52,839 nucleotides of DNA from Sediminibacterium magnilacihabitans (GTDB lineage Bacteria; Bacteroidota; Bacteroidia; Chitinophagales; Chitinophagaceae). Each line of letters starts with the position of its first letter. Position 1 is the stretch's first letter. The position numbers and the translations under genes were made by a program. The DNA lies in NCBI GenBank assembly GCA_002973575.1, contig PVEQ01000021.1:1-52839 (forward strand), given 5' to 3'. Positions 43,485 to 51,813 of the stretch are shown in pieces. The notes under the pieces were generated by a model. It ran no database searches. It saw only the letters and a program-made list of their open reading frames with translations, and was not told where the DNA came from.

Positions 43485-43486
43485 CG
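43467..43486 (+). repeat. Half copy of the REP-like element
   Basis: Twenty bases, TTCGCTCGCTCGGGATGACG, match one arm of the 24827-24909 element (reverse-complement arm) with a single difference. The TGA inside it ends the small membrane-protein gene. The other arm is not present. Confidence 0.75.
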
Positions 43487-43493
43487 AAGTGTT

Positions 43494-44669
43494 TTAATTG
43501 AAAGCTTCGCGTACCCTGTCAAAAAAACTTTTATCGCTCTTGCCGGGCTGCGGTTTGAAGTTCTCGCTCCTGCCGAGCTTCTCCAGCATTGCTTTTTCTT
43601 CATCGGTAAGTTGTTGCGGAGTCCATACATTTACTTGTATCAACTGATCACCGCGACTGTATCCCTGCACTTCCGGAAATCCTTTTCCTTTCAACCGGAA
43701 TATTTTTCCGCTCTGTGTACCTGCCGGTATCTTTATTTTAGCCCTGCCGTCAATGGTAGGCACTTCCAACTGGGTACCAAATGCCGCATCCGAGAATGAA
43801 ATATGCAGGTCGTATGCCACGTTGAGTCCGTCGCGCTGCAATTCCGGATGCGCTTCCTCTTCTATCTGTATGATCAGATCACCCGGCGCACCTCCACGCT
43901 CTCCTGCATTTCCTTTTCCACTCATGCTCAATTGCATGCCTTCCTGTACGCCCGCCGGTATGTCTATGCTGATGGTCTCTTCGCCGTATACCCTTCCCTC
44001 TCCTTTACAGGTACCGCATTTAGCGGTTACGGTAGTGCCTTCGCCATTACAAGTTGGACAAGTAGTTACCGTTTGCATCTGCCCCAGGAATGTGTTGGTT
44101 ACTTTTCGTATCTGCCCGGTTCCGCCGCAGGTCTTACAGGTTTGCACACTGCTCTGGTCTTTGGCACCGCTGCCGCCACAGGTATTACAGGTAACATGCT
44201 TTTTCACTTTCACGTGCTTGGTAACCCCTTTGGCTATCTCTTCGTAAGTGAGTTTCATTTTGATGCGCAGGTTGGAACCCCTCACGCCTCTTGCCGAACG
44301 GCCTCCGCCCCCCCTGCTCCTGCCGGCACCTCCACCTCCGAAGAAACTTCCGAACACATCCTCACTGAATACATCTCCGAACTGACTGAAAATGTCTTCC
44401 ATATTCATGCCGCCGTAATGTGCGCCTCCACCGCCCGATCCGGGTGCAAATGCTGCATGTCCGAACCGGTCGTATTTTGCTTTCTTATCAGCATCACTCA
44501 ACACTTCATAAGCTTCGGCTGCTTCTTTGAATTTCTCTTCTGCAGCTTTATCACCCGGGTTGCGGTCGGGATGGAATTGCATAGCCACCTTCCGATAAGC
44601 TTTCTTGATCTCATCGGCTGAAGCAGTTTTACCAACGCCCAGGATTTCGTAATAATCTCTTTTTGTCAT
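43494..44669 (-). CDS. dnaJ: Chaperone DnaJ
   Basis: A 391-residue type-I J-protein, co-chaperone of DnaK. The J domain (5-70) has HPD at 33-35. A long Gly/Phe-rich stretch (about 75-135) includes [13 protein letters not shown]. Four CxxCxGxG zinc-finger units follow ([32 protein letters not shown]), then the client-binding domain with [16 protein letters not shown]. The length is normal. It is 7 bp downstream of grpE on the same strand, forming a grpE-dnaJ operon; dnaK is not in this window. It is convergent with the small membrane-protein gene. Confidence 0.98.
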   Translation of the reverse strand: MTKRDYYEILGVGKTASADEIKKAYRKVAMQFHPDRNPGDKAAEEKFKEAAEAYEVLSDADKKAKYDRFGHAAFAPGSGGGGAHYGGMNMEDIFSQFGDVFSEDVFGSFFGGGGAGRSRGGGGRSARGVRGSNLRIKMKLTYEEIAKGVTKHVKVKKHVTCNTCGGSGAKDQSSVQTCKTCGGTGQIRKVTNTFLGQMQTVTTCPTCNGEGTTVTAKCGTCKGEGRVYGEETISIDIPAGVQEGMQLSMSGKGNAGERGGAPGDLIIQIEEEAHPELQRDGLNVAYDLHISFSDAAFGTQLEVPTIDGRAKIKIPAGTQSGKIFRLKGKGFPEVQGYSRGDQLIQVNVWTPQQLTDEEKAMLEKLGRSENFKPQPGKSDKSFFDRVREAFN

Positions 44670-44676
44670 TGCAATT

Positions 44677-45246
44677 CTATTTTCCTACCACCACTTTCGC
44701 AAAGCGGATGATCTTATCATTCATATAATAGCCTTTCATCACTTCATCTATCACTTTGCCTTTGAGCTCTTCAGCAGGCGCGGGGATTTCTGTAATGGCC
44801 TCGTGTTTTTCCACGTCGAAGTCCTGGTGGATGCTTTCCATGGGTTTTACCCCTTTTGCCTGCAGGGTGCTGCGAAGTTTATTAAATACCAGCATAATAC
44901 CCTCTTTTTGTGCAGCGAGGTCTTCATTGGCCAGTAACTGTTTCTCAGCCCTGTCGCAATCGTCCAGCACATCCAGCAGGGACAATATCACGTCTTTTCC
45001 GGCAGTCTGGATCAGTTCCAACCGCTCTTTGGCTGTTCTTCTACGGAAATTATCGAATTCGGCCATCAGGCGCAGGTATTTGTCTTTCTGCTCCTGCAGG
45101 GCGGTTTCCAGCTTCTCCGTTGCATTCTCGTCCTCTACCGGCTCATTCAGGTGTGAAGTGCCGGCTGCATTTTCGTCAGTATTGATATCCAATCTGTTGT
45201 CTTTTTCGGCAGATTCCGTTTTTTGCGTTATTTCTTGCTCTTCCAT
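44677..45246 (-). CDS. grpE: Nucleotide-exchange factor GrpE
   Basis: A 189-residue dimeric exchange factor for DnaK. The N-terminal 45 residues are acidic and disordered ([15 protein letters not shown]). The long coiled coil follows ([31 protein letters not shown]), then the C-terminal beta-wing ([41 protein letters not shown]). The start ATG (MEEQEITQ) has a near -7 box TTTCTTTG (45301-45294) 47 bp upstream. No CIRCE sequence is present. It heads grpE-dnaJ and is divergent from the RlmI-like gene. Confidence 0.97.
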   Translation of the reverse strand: MEEQEITQKTESAEKDNRLDINTDENAAGTSHLNEPVEDENATEKLETALQEQKDKYLRLMAEFDNFRRRTAKERLELIQTAGKDVILSLLDVLDDCDRAEKQLLANEDLAAQKEGIMLVFNKLRSTLQAKGVKPMESIHQDFDVEKHEAITEIPAPAEELKGKVIDEVMKGYYMNDKIIRFAKVVVGK

Positions 45247-45351
45247 AGTATGATTACGTTATGCCGCAACTATTGTCAAAAATGTTGCCGGAGCAAAGAA
45301 AAGGAAAAAATGACAGGAATCCGGCGGCAATCAATAACCCCTTCCCGGCCC

Positions 45352-45359
45352 TATCTTTG
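45352..45359 (+). promoter_or_regulatory. -7-type box adjacent to the RlmI-like ATG
   Basis: TATCTTTG is an exact TAnnTTTG match, ending 5 bp before the ATG at 45365. Confidence 0.5.
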
Positions 45360-45364
45360 CGGCC

Positions 45365-46537
45365 ATGGTAAAGGTTTATTTGAAGAAAAAGATCACTCCC
45401 CGCATTGCCGGCGGGCATCCCTGGATATTCCGCAACGAGGTAGACCGGGTGGCAGGTGAAGTAAAAGCGGGTGACATTGTGGAAGTTTCTTACAGTGACG
45501 GGAAATTCGCCGGCCGCGGCTATATCAATCCCCAGTCACAGATACTGGTACGCCTCCTGACGCGGAACCGGCAGGAAGTCATCGATGAGCAGTTTTTCCA
45601 CGACAGGATAGCCCGTGCATGGTTGTACAGGCAAAAGTTGGGATATGTTGAAAACTGCCGGCTGGTATTTGGTGAGGCCGATGAACTGCCCGCCCTGGTG
45701 ATCGATAAATTCAACGACTATTTTGTACTCCAGACCCTTTCTTTTGGGATGGAATGCTGGAAACCGGCCATTGTGCAGGCCCTGCAATCCATCTTCTCCC
45801 CCAAAGGCATTTATGAGCGGAATGATGTGCCCGTGCGGGAACTGGAGGGATTAAAACAACAAAAAGGATTTTTATCGGCCCCTTTCGACACCAGTATCAT
45901 CATCAACGAAAACGGGCTGAAATTTCATGTAGACATTGAAAACGGGCAAAAGACCGGCTATTTCCTCGACCAGCAGGATAACCGCCGTGCCATCCAACAT
46001 ATTGTAAAAGGCGCTGATGTATTGGGTGCATTTACTTACACTGGCACTTTTGAGATACATGCCGCCCATTATGGGGCGAAGTCGGTACTCGGACTCGACA
46101 TCTCTGAAAATGCCGTAGCGCAGGCCAACCGCAATGCCGCGCTGAACGGACTCAACAATATCTGCCGCTTCGAAGCCATGAATGCTTTCGATGTGCTGAA
46201 GCAATGGGGAAAGGAAGGCCGCCAGTACGATGTGGTCATGCTCGATCCGCCCGCGTTCACCAAGAGCCGCGAACAGATACAGAAAGCGATCACCGGTTAT
46301 AAAGAGATCAACCTCAGGGGTATGAAGCTGGTCAAAAACGGCGGATTCCTCGTCACTTCCAGTTGTACCAACCTGGTGCAGCCCGACCTCTTCCTGCAAA
46401 CCATTGAAATGGCGGCCAAAGACGCCCGTAAAAAGATCAGGCAGGTTACTTTTCAGGCCCAGGCCAGCGATCACCCAATTATATGGGGTGTGGAGAATAC
46501 GAATTACCTGAAGTTTTTGATTGTGGAGGTTTCCTGA
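45365..46537 (+). CDS. RlmI-like class I rRNA (cytosine-5) methyltransferase
   Basis: A 390-residue SAM-dependent methyltransferase of the RlmI/YccW family, which modifies a cytosine of 23S rRNA (C1962 in E. coli). The N-terminal PUA-like domain (1-75: HPWIFRNEVDRVAGEVKAGDIVEV) is followed by a beta-domain and the Rossmann SAM domain with GAFTYTGTFEIHAAHYGA, LGLDISENAVAQANRNAAL and the catalytic motif VMLDPPAFTKSR. The TSSC motif (LVTSSCTNLV) carries the catalytic Cys. The start ATG is 5 bp below a TATCTTTG box. It is a single gene divergent from grpE; 20 bp separate it from the convergent sorting-domain gene. Confidence 0.93.
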   Translation: MVKVYLKKKITPRIAGGHPWIFRNEVDRVAGEVKAGDIVEVSYSDGKFAGRGYINPQSQILVRLLTRNRQEVIDEQFFHDRIARAWLYRQKLGYVENCRLVFGEADELPALVIDKFNDYFVLQTLSFGMECWKPAIVQALQSIFSPKGIYERNDVPVRELEGLKQQKGFLSAPFDTSIIINENGLKFHVDIENGQKTGYFLDQQDNRRAIQHIVKGADVLGAFTYTGTFEIHAAHYGAKSVLGLDISENAVAQANRNAALNGLNNICRFEAMNAFDVLKQWGKEGRQYDVVMLDPPAFTKSREQIQKAITGYKEINLRGMKLVKNGGFLVTSSCTNLVQPDLFLQTIEMAAKDARKKIRQVTFQAQASDHPIIWGVENTNYLKFLIVEVS

Positions 46538-46557
46538 ACGATCATCGGTTGGGTTGA

Positions 46558-46911
46558 TTACTTATTCACCTGGAACTTACCCGATTCCACGATCCGGCTA
46601 TTGGCATCCCGTAACTGGTAGATGTATAGACCGCGGAAATAGTTATCGTCGAGCGGGATGGTGATCTTACTCTCGTTAACCCTGATCTCGGTCATTTTCT
46701 TGCCAATGAAATTGTATATCTGTAATGAGTAGGATTTATCAACCGATTTGTCGAACTCAAAACTAATGACGGTAGTAGCAGGGTTGGGATAAAAGCGAAT
46801 GATTTTCGCCTGAACATCAGTGAACTCAAAAGACGACTGTCCTTTGTCAGCAATGAAACTGCTGCCAAAGAACGCCATTACCAGTAAAACAACTGTGTTG
46901 AGTTTCTTCAT
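46558..46911 (-). CDS. Exported mini-protein consisting mainly of a T9SS type A sorting domain
   Basis: A 117-residue exported protein: signal peptide at residues 1-20 (MKKLNTVVLLVMAFFGSSF, then a short acidic patch), immediately followed by a type A T9SS C-terminal domain of about 80 residues. The markers are FYPNPATTVISFEFD (YPNPAT at 41-46), LQIYNFIGKKMTEIR, ITIPLDDNYFRGLYIYQL and the ending GKFQVNK. In normal cargo the domain follows a large passenger. Here nothing but about 20 residues lies between, so no known passenger remains. It could be a surface-anchored peptide, a decoy of the secretion machine, or a degraded gene. It is 89 bp downstream of the peroxiredoxin gene on the same strand. 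Confidence 0.85.
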   Translation of the reverse strand: MKKLNTVVLLVMAFFGSSFIADKGQSSFEFTDVQAKIIRFYPNPATTVISFEFDKSVDKSYSLQIYNFIGKKMTEIRVNESKITIPLDDNYFRGLYIYQLRDANSRIVESGKFQVNK

Positions 46912-47000
46912 GATCTGAGTCTATTACTAAAGTAGCAAAAACTATGCTAAAAACCATATTTAATTGATCAATGGCGTAATTTAAGTTGTTAGTTGACAAC

Positions 47001-47474
47001 TCAATCCAGCTTCGCCAGCGCCTGCTGTATACCTTCAAAAGAAGGAAGATCTGAAGGCTTTGCACATACTTCGGCATACTGAACCGTACCTGTTTTGTCT
47101 ATGAGGAAAGCGGCCCTTTTGCTAACGCCATGCATTTCAAATGCGGGGAAAGTTTCATAGAGTACTCCATAAGCGCTCGCGGCTTCTTTATTAAAATCGC
47201 TCAGTAACGGGAAGTTCAGGCTTTGCTCGGCTTTGAATTTACCCAATACAAAGAGTGAGTCAATCGATATACCCAATACCTGTGCATTTGAATTATTATA
47301 GAGTGCAATATTATCCCTGATATTACACAATTCTGCAGTGCAGGTGCTTGTGAAAGCCAGCGGGAAGAACAATACCAACACGTTCTTGTCTTTGAAATCC
47401 GATAACGATACTTTGTTCTTATCCGAATCGTACAATGCGAAATCCGGTGCTTTTTGTCCAACTTGTATATTCAT
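47001..47474 (-). CDS. Peroxiredoxin (AhpE/redoxin type)
   Basis: A 157-residue thiol peroxidase reducing hydroperoxides. The peroxidatic Cys45 sits in PLAFTSTC (PxxxTxxC), and Cys50 five residues later could be a resolving cysteine (TCTAELC). The thioredoxin-fold strands are clear (NVLVLFFPLAF, QVLGISIDS, AAFLIDKTGTVQYAEV). No signal peptide, so cytosolic. The start ATG (MNIQVGQKAPDF) is the usual one. It lies 39 bp below the CoA-transferase B gene, same strand, probably the same transcript. The electron donor is unknown. Confidence 0.92.
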   Translation of the reverse strand: MNIQVGQKAPDFALYDSDKNKVSLSDFKDKNVLVLFFPLAFTSTCTAELCNIRDNIALYNNSNAQVLGISIDSLFVLGKFKAEQSLNFPLLSDFNKEAASAYGVLYETFPAFEMHGVSKRAAFLIDKTGTVQYAEVCAKPSDLPSFEGIQQALAKLD

Positions 47475-47513
47475 AACATTGATTTGATATGCAAGTTAGC
47501 AAATCGGTCTGAA

Positions 47514-48170
47514 CTATAATTTCATTTCAGGAACATGATCGGGTACTACTAAACGACCTGCAGTCTTCGAAACAATTTCTTCAACTGTTACACCCGGCGC
47601 TCTTTCTTTCAATAAAAATCCATCCGGGGTAATATCCAGCACGGCCAGTTCCGTTACTACTTTCTTTACACATTTTACACCGGTGAGCGGCAGTTGGCAT
47701 TGTGGCAGCAACTTGCTTTCTCCTTTCGGGTTCGTATGCATCATGGCTACGACGATGTTTTGTGCACTGGCCACCAGGTCCATCGCACCGCCCATTCCTT
47801 TTACCATTTTACCGGGAATTTTCCAGTTGGCAATATCACCGCTGTCGCTCACTTCCATTGCACCCAATACAGTAAGGTCTATTTTACCTGCACGGATCAT
47901 TCCAAAACTTTCGGCGCTGTCAAAAAATGCGCCGCCTGGTATTACTGTAACTGTTTCTTTGCCGGCGTTGATGAGATCGGCATCAATAGCTGCTTCTGAA
48001 GGATAAGGTCCCATGCCCAGGATACCGTTTTCACTTTGCAGGATCACGGTGATACCTTCGGGAATAAAATTAGAAACCAGTGTGGGTATGCCAATGCCCA
48101 GGTTCACATACATTCCGTCTTTCAACTCCTGTGCAATCCGTTTGGCAATATGGAATTTATCAAGCGCCAT
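47514..48170 (-). CDS. 3-oxoacid CoA-transferase subunit B
   Basis: A 218-residue beta subunit of the SCOT/AtoAD-type CoA transferase family, moving CoA from succinyl-CoA (or another donor) to acetoacetate or a similar acid. The catalytic Glu47 lies in the motif [13 protein letters not shown], preceded by [32 protein letters not shown] is the usual downstream motif. The start is the ATG giving [10 protein letters not shown]; the longer frame begins at a TTG. It is encoded 27 bp after subunit A on the same strand; both subunits are required for activity. The substrate acid cannot be specified. Confidence 0.93.
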   Translation of the reverse strand: MALDKFHIAKRIAQELKDGMYVNLGIGIPTLVSNFIPEGITVILQSENGILGMGPYPSEAAIDADLINAGKETVTVIPGGAFFDSAESFGMIRAGKIDLTVLGAMEVSDSGDIANWKIPGKMVKGMGGAMDLVASAQNIVVAMMHTNPKGESKLLPQCQLPLTGVKCVKKVVTELAVLDITPDGFLLKERAPGVTVEEIVSKTAGRLVVPDHVPEMKL

Positions 48171-48197
48171 GCTCAATCGTTTTTGAATGTTGATTTT

Positions 48198-48896
48198 TCA
48201 TCCTTGTATCTGAACCGTCTTGCGTTCTATTCTTTTTTCATAATGGCTTCCCTGGAAAATGCGGTGCACATATACTCCCGCCACATGAATATGATCGGGA
48301 TCCAGTTCGCCGGGCTGTACCAGCTCTTCTACTTCGGCAATAGTAATATCACCCGCTTTGGCCATTGAAGTAGAAAAATTCCTGGTTGCTTTCCTGAATA
48401 CCAGGTTACCCTGCGCATCGCCTTTCCAGGCTTTGACAATGGCAAAAGACGCATGCAGTGCATGTTCCATCAGGTACATTTTGCCATTGAATTCCCGCAC
48501 TTCTTTTCCTGCGGCTACTTCCGTGCCATAACCGGCAGGTGTATAAAACGCGGGGATGCCCATGCCGGCCATTTGTATGCGGGTAGCCAGGGTTCCCTGC
48601 GGAATCAGGTCCACTTCTAATTCTCCGCTGAGCAGTTGCCTTTCGAATTCTGCATTTTCGCCCACATAGCTACTCATCATTTTTTTGATCTGCTTTGTTT
48701 TCAACAGCAGGCCCAGACCAAAATCATCCACCCCCGCATTATTGGAAATACAGGTAAGTCCGGTTACTTTTTTTTTCACCAATGCTGCAATAGAATTTTC
48801 CGGGATCCCGTTCAGACCAAAACCGCCGAGCATAATGGTAGCTCCGTCGCGGATATCAAAAATGGCTTCGTCTGCATTTGCATAGACCTTGTTCAT
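48198..48896 (-). CDS. 3-oxoacid CoA-transferase subunit A
   Basis: A 232-residue alpha subunit of the same CoA transferase. It has the glycine motif [13 protein letters not shown] near the N-terminus and a [15 protein letters not shown] stretch typical of the A subunit; [20 protein letters not shown] and later [20 protein letters not shown] are also family motifs. The start is the ATG giving [11 protein letters not shown]; seven upstream residues in the longer frame are not conserved. It is 37 bp downstream of the DUF4296 lipoprotein gene and 27 bp upstream of subunit B. It is part of the coaBC-led minus-strand run. Confidence 0.93.
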   Translation of the reverse strand: MNKVYANADEAIFDIRDGATIMLGGFGLNGIPENSIAALVKKKVTGLTCISNNAGVDDFGLGLLLKTKQIKKMMSSYVGENAEFERQLLSGELEVDLIPQGTLATRIQMAGMGIPAFYTPAGYGTEVAAGKEVREFNGKMYLMEHALHASFAIVKAWKGDAQGNLVFRKATRNFSTSMAKAGDITIAEVEELVQPGELDPDHIHVAGVYVHRIFQGSHYEKRIERKTVQIQG

Positions 48897-48933
48897 AGCG
48901 CAATCGTTAACAACCAAAGATACTGTTTAACCG

Positions 48934-49296
48934 CTATGGTATGGCACGCTTCTTCGACAGCTCTTGTTGTTCTTTTGTAGAAAGACTTTCTACCGAATCC
49001 AGTAATTCTTTGAGCTGCACCGGATGTGCTTCATAATAACGGTAGCTATGGTAAAATTGTTCGCGGGTGATATGGTGTATTGAGAATACCTGCTCGTACA
49101 AACGGATGTCTTCGCGGTTCTTTTGCATTGTTGAATCTTTCAAACGTTCCCTGGCAAACAACTCATCGGCTTTCATCATATCCCACACCACTTTTTTCAT
49201 GGTGTTCACAGGTATCACTTTCGGTTTATTATCCGAACAGCCCGCCAGCAACAGCGCCAGACATCCGATCAGTTGCATCACCCCGTATTTCTTCAT
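48934..49296 (-). CDS. DUF4296 lipoprotein
   Basis: A 120-residue exported lipoprotein with lipobox LLAGC (Cys20). The mature part is one all-helical domain recognised as DUF4296 of Bacteroidota (MKKVVWDMMKADELFARERLK, EQVFSIHHITREQFYHSYRYYEAHP, LLDSVESLSTKEQQEL). Function is unknown. The start overlaps the PorD/DUF4835 stop by 4 bp (ATGA), so the two are translationally coupled and likely act together at the envelope. The next gene in the run is CoA-transferase subunit A, 37 bp away. Confidence 0.85.
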   Translation of the reverse strand: MKKYGVMQLIGCLALLLAGCSDNKPKVIPVNTMKKVVWDMMKADELFARERLKDSTMQKNREDIRLYEQVFSIHHITREQFYHSYRYYEAHPVQLKELLDSVESLSTKEQQELSKKRAIP

Positions 49297-50222
49297 TGCA
49301 ATTCCTGTTTATAATGCGTGGTATTGACAATATCCAATGCACTCAACAATTCTATGGCTTTTGTTCTTTCTTCCGGCGTACCTTTTTTGAAAACGCCGAT
49401 CAGTTCCAGGTATTTGCCCTGCAGGAAAAATTGCAGGATCATGGTATTGGGGTTTTCTTTATTGAAAGCATCCAGTTGTATCAACGACTGTAATATATTG
49501 GTTCTCGCTTCTTTTTCTTTGTCGTACAGGTTGTCGAACCCGGAACGGTAATAAGCATAGATCACATCGTGCATGATATTGTACCGGTTGTTGATGAGGT
49601 TTTCATTCAGCCAATAACGGTTGCGAACCCCATCGAAAAGACGCCAGCCGCTGATGTTCTTGCCTTCAGGCGCATTGGTTACGATCTGTTGCGCTTTGCG
49701 GTAATACTGCTCTCCTCCTTTGGGAGAAAAAGAGTCGTAGTCGAGTCCCAGTATCGTATACGCATAATAAGCAAAGACAGCCGTGAGGTTGGCAATTGAA
49801 GCATCTGTTCCCTGCACTCTGTTCTCATTGAACTCCACCGGTTGAAATTCCACATACCGGAATGTTACTTCGGGGTCTATATAATTCACCAGCGCTGCCT
49901 GGTAAGTGGAATTATACACTGGCCTTGCCGCCTGCACCGTGAGTGTGGCTTTGTACACATTGGGCTCTGGTACATTTTCTATATTGAGGATGAAACTGCA
50001 TTCTATTTTTTCAGTTTCCCTGAATACATCATTGGTCCACTTGCGGCTGTTGAGCAGTGTAGTGATCTGGTTTTGCAGGGTAGTGAATATTTTCCTGTCT
50101 ACCGTAGAATTAACACGCGCCGCAATCACCGACACCCTTGCCTGTAATTCCTGTGCCGAAGCCTGCTGCAGGCACAACAGGCAAGCGAACATTATCATCC
50201 ACCCTGTCTTATGGTTTCGCAT
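49293..50222 (-). CDS. porD: PorD-like (DUF4835) type IX secretion protein
   Basis: A 309-residue exported protein of the DUF4835 family, annotated in several genomes as type IX secretion protein PorD. It has a signal peptide (residues 1-24, cleavage at ASA-Q) and a mixed alpha/beta mature chain with ISGWRLFDGVRNRYWLNENLINNRYNIM as a recognisable patch. It probably resides in the periplasm and helps assemble the T9SS outer complex. The start is the ATG giving MRNHKTGWM; an ATG 6 bp upstream is possible. It overlaps coaBC by 14 bp and DUF4296 by 4 bp. Core T9SS genes (porK-N, sov) are elsewhere. Confidence 0.85.
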   Translation of the reverse strand: MRNHKTGWMIMFACLLCLQQASAQELQARVSVIAARVNSTVDRKIFTTLQNQITTLLNSRKWTNDVFRETEKIECSFILNIENVPEPNVYKATLTVQAARPVYNSTYQAALVNYIDPEVTFRYVEFQPVEFNENRVQGTDASIANLTAVFAYYAYTILGLDYDSFSPKGGEQYYRKAQQIVTNAPEGKNISGWRLFDGVRNRYWLNENLINNRYNIMHDVIYAYYRSGFDNLYDKEKEARTNILQSLIQLDAFNKENPNTMILQFFLQGKYLELIGVFKKGTPEERTKAIELLSALDIVNTTHYKQELQ

Positions 50223-51411
50223 GAACATGTGTTATGATGAAGGATACGATCTCTTCCGCCACTGCTTTTTTCGATTGCAGTCCGATCTTTTTTTCTTCGC
50301 CGGAGCGATGCAGGATGGTTACCTGGTTGGTATCCACTCCAAAGCCTGCCGCTTCATCGTTCAGCGAATTGAGCACGATCATATCGGCATTCTTTGTTTG
50401 CAGTTTGGCCAGTGCGTGTTCCCGTTCATTATTGGTTTCCAGTGCAAAGCCCGCAATGAATTGTCCCGCTTTTTTTTGCTTACCCAATGCCAGCAATATG
50501 TCTTCATTTTTGGTCAGCTTCAATTCCCAGTCCGCAGCATTCTTTTTGATCTTATTGCTGGCAACCGACACCGGCCTGTAATCGGCCACAGCCGCTGTCA
50601 TTACGATCACCGCCGCATCGGGAGATGCGGCCATACAGGCATCATACATATCCCCGGCCGACACTACCGGTACTACATGGATACCGGCATAAGCTGTTTG
50701 CTGGTGTGTAGGTCCTGTAACAAGGGTTACCTCGGCACCCTGCATGTACAAAGCTTCTGCGATGGCAAATCCCATTTTACCGGATGAATGATTACCGATG
50801 AAACGTACCGGGTCAATCGCTTCGTAAGTGGGACCGGCGGATACCAGCGCTTTTTTGCCTTTCAATGTTTTACTGCGCAACAGGTGTTCTGCCAGGTATG
50901 CTACAATGGTCTCGGGCTCTGCCATCCTTCCATCGCCATACAACCCGCTGGCAAGCTCTCCTTTTTCCACATTGATAATGTGGTTGCCGTCTTTCACCAG
51001 CAATTCCATATTGCGCCGGGTGGCGGGATGGTGCCACATGTCTTCGTCCATGGCGGGGGCCAGTACAACAGGACAGGTAGCGGATAAATACACCGCCAGC
51101 AAAGCATTGTCGCAAAGCCCCTGCGCCATCTTGGCCAGGGTATTGCAACTCAGCGGGGCCAATACGAACACATCGGCCCATCGGCCCAGCATCACGTGGT
51201 TAGACCAATCTTCACCTTCCACCAGTTCTGTTATAACATGGTTTTTGGAAAGCGTAGAAAGCACTACGGGTGATACAAATGTTTTGGCGGCAGGCGTCAT
51301 CACCACTTTTACTTCCGCTCCTGCTTTTACCAGCAGGCGAACAAGTAATATGGCTTTGTAGGCTGCAATGCTGCCCGTAACGCCGATCAATATTTTTTTA
51401 CCCTTGAGCAT
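50209..51411 (-). CDS. coaBC: Bifunctional phosphopantothenoylcysteine decarboxylase/synthetase
   Basis: Two steps of coenzyme A synthesis in one 400-residue chain: CTP-dependent joining of 4'-phosphopantothenate to cysteine (CoaB, C-terminal), then FMN-dependent decarboxylation (CoaC, N-terminal). CoaC signatures are ILIGVTGSIAAYKA, APLSCNTLAKMAQGL and APAMDEDMWHHPAT. CoaB shows VSAGPTYEAIDPVRFIGNHSSGKMG and later FALETNNEREHALAKL. It is the first gene after the rpoZ terminator, starting a run with porD, DUF4296, the CoA-transferase subunits and the peroxiredoxin. All motifs are intact. Confidence 0.97.
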   Translation of the reverse strand: MLKGKKILIGVTGSIAAYKAILLVRLLVKAGAEVKVVMTPAAKTFVSPVVLSTLSKNHVITELVEGEDWSNHVMLGRWADVFVLAPLSCNTLAKMAQGLCDNALLAVYLSATCPVVLAPAMDEDMWHHPATRRNMELLVKDGNHIINVEKGELASGLYGDGRMAEPETIVAYLAEHLLRSKTLKGKKALVSAGPTYEAIDPVRFIGNHSSGKMGFAIAEALYMQGAEVTLVTGPTHQQTAYAGIHVVPVVSAGDMYDACMAASPDAAVIVMTAAVADYRPVSVASNKIKKNAADWELKLTKNEDILLALGKQKKAGQFIAGFALETNNEREHALAKLQTKNADMIVLNSLNDEAAGFGVDTNQVTILHRSGEEKKIGLQSKKAVAEEIVSFIITHVHAKP

Positions 51412-51434
51412 AGCTGCTATTGTACCTCAAAATA

Positions 51435-51465
51435 ACAAAAAACGACAGTCATAATAACTGTCGTT
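51435..51465 (-). terminator. Terminator between rpoZ and coaBC
   Basis: The perfect 9-bp stem AACGACAGT/ACTGTCGTT (51441-51449 with 51457-51465, loop CATAATA) is followed on the minus strand by six T residues. It lies 25 bp after the rpoZ stop and separates bamD-rpoZ from the coaBC run. Confidence 0.85.
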
Positions 51466-51489
51466 CAATGCATTTCAGAAAGATTTATC

Positions 51490-51813
51490 TTATCTGAACA
51501 GGTCGTTATCGTTGTTTCTCCTGTAATACACTTTGTTCTCCATGAATTCCTGAGTAGCCAGTATGGCAGGATTGGGCATTTTTTCATACGCCCTGGATAT
51601 TTCGATCTGTTCTTTGTTCTCGTGTATCTCTTCCAGGCTGTCTGTATGGCTGGCGAATTCTTCCAGTTTATTGTGCAGTTCTTCTCTCAGGGAGATATTG
51701 ATCTGGTTAGCCCTCCTGGCAATGATGGCAATGGATTCATACAGGTTACCCGTTTTGGATTTGATCTCCACAAGGCTTTTGGTTTCTACAACACTGGCGG
51801 TATTAGCGCTCAT
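51490..51813 (-). CDS. rpoZ: RNA polymerase omega subunit, Bacteroidota type
   Basis: A 107-residue omega subunit that helps assemble RNA polymerase. The Bacteroidota pattern is visible: TGNLYESIAIIARRANQINISLREELHNKLEEF, then ENKEQIEISRAYEKMPNPAILATQEFM. I chose the ATG at 51813 (MSANTASVV). It overlaps the bamD stop by 11 bp, the same overlap length as between the ECF sigma gene and its partner at 20086-20096. An upstream ATG (51834) would overlap by 32 bp and is less likely. It is followed by a strong terminator. Confidence 0.9.
   Translation of the reverse strand: MSANTASVVETKSLVEIKSKTGNLYESIAIIARRANQINISLREELHNKLEEFASHTDSLEEIHENKEQIEISRAYEKMPNPAILATQEFMENKVYYRRNNDNDLFR

Noticed and set aside
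45247..45364. Possible CIRCE or sigma-32-type heat-shock site upstream of grpE
   Set aside because: No TTAGCACTC-N9-GAGTGCTAA sequence or sigma-32 -35/-10 pair is seen; only a near-match to the TAnnTTTG box.
49906..50787. 293-codon plus-strand frame opposite porD and coaBC
   Set aside because: Antisense to two genes with strong motifs; Cys/His-rich junk with no coherent domain.
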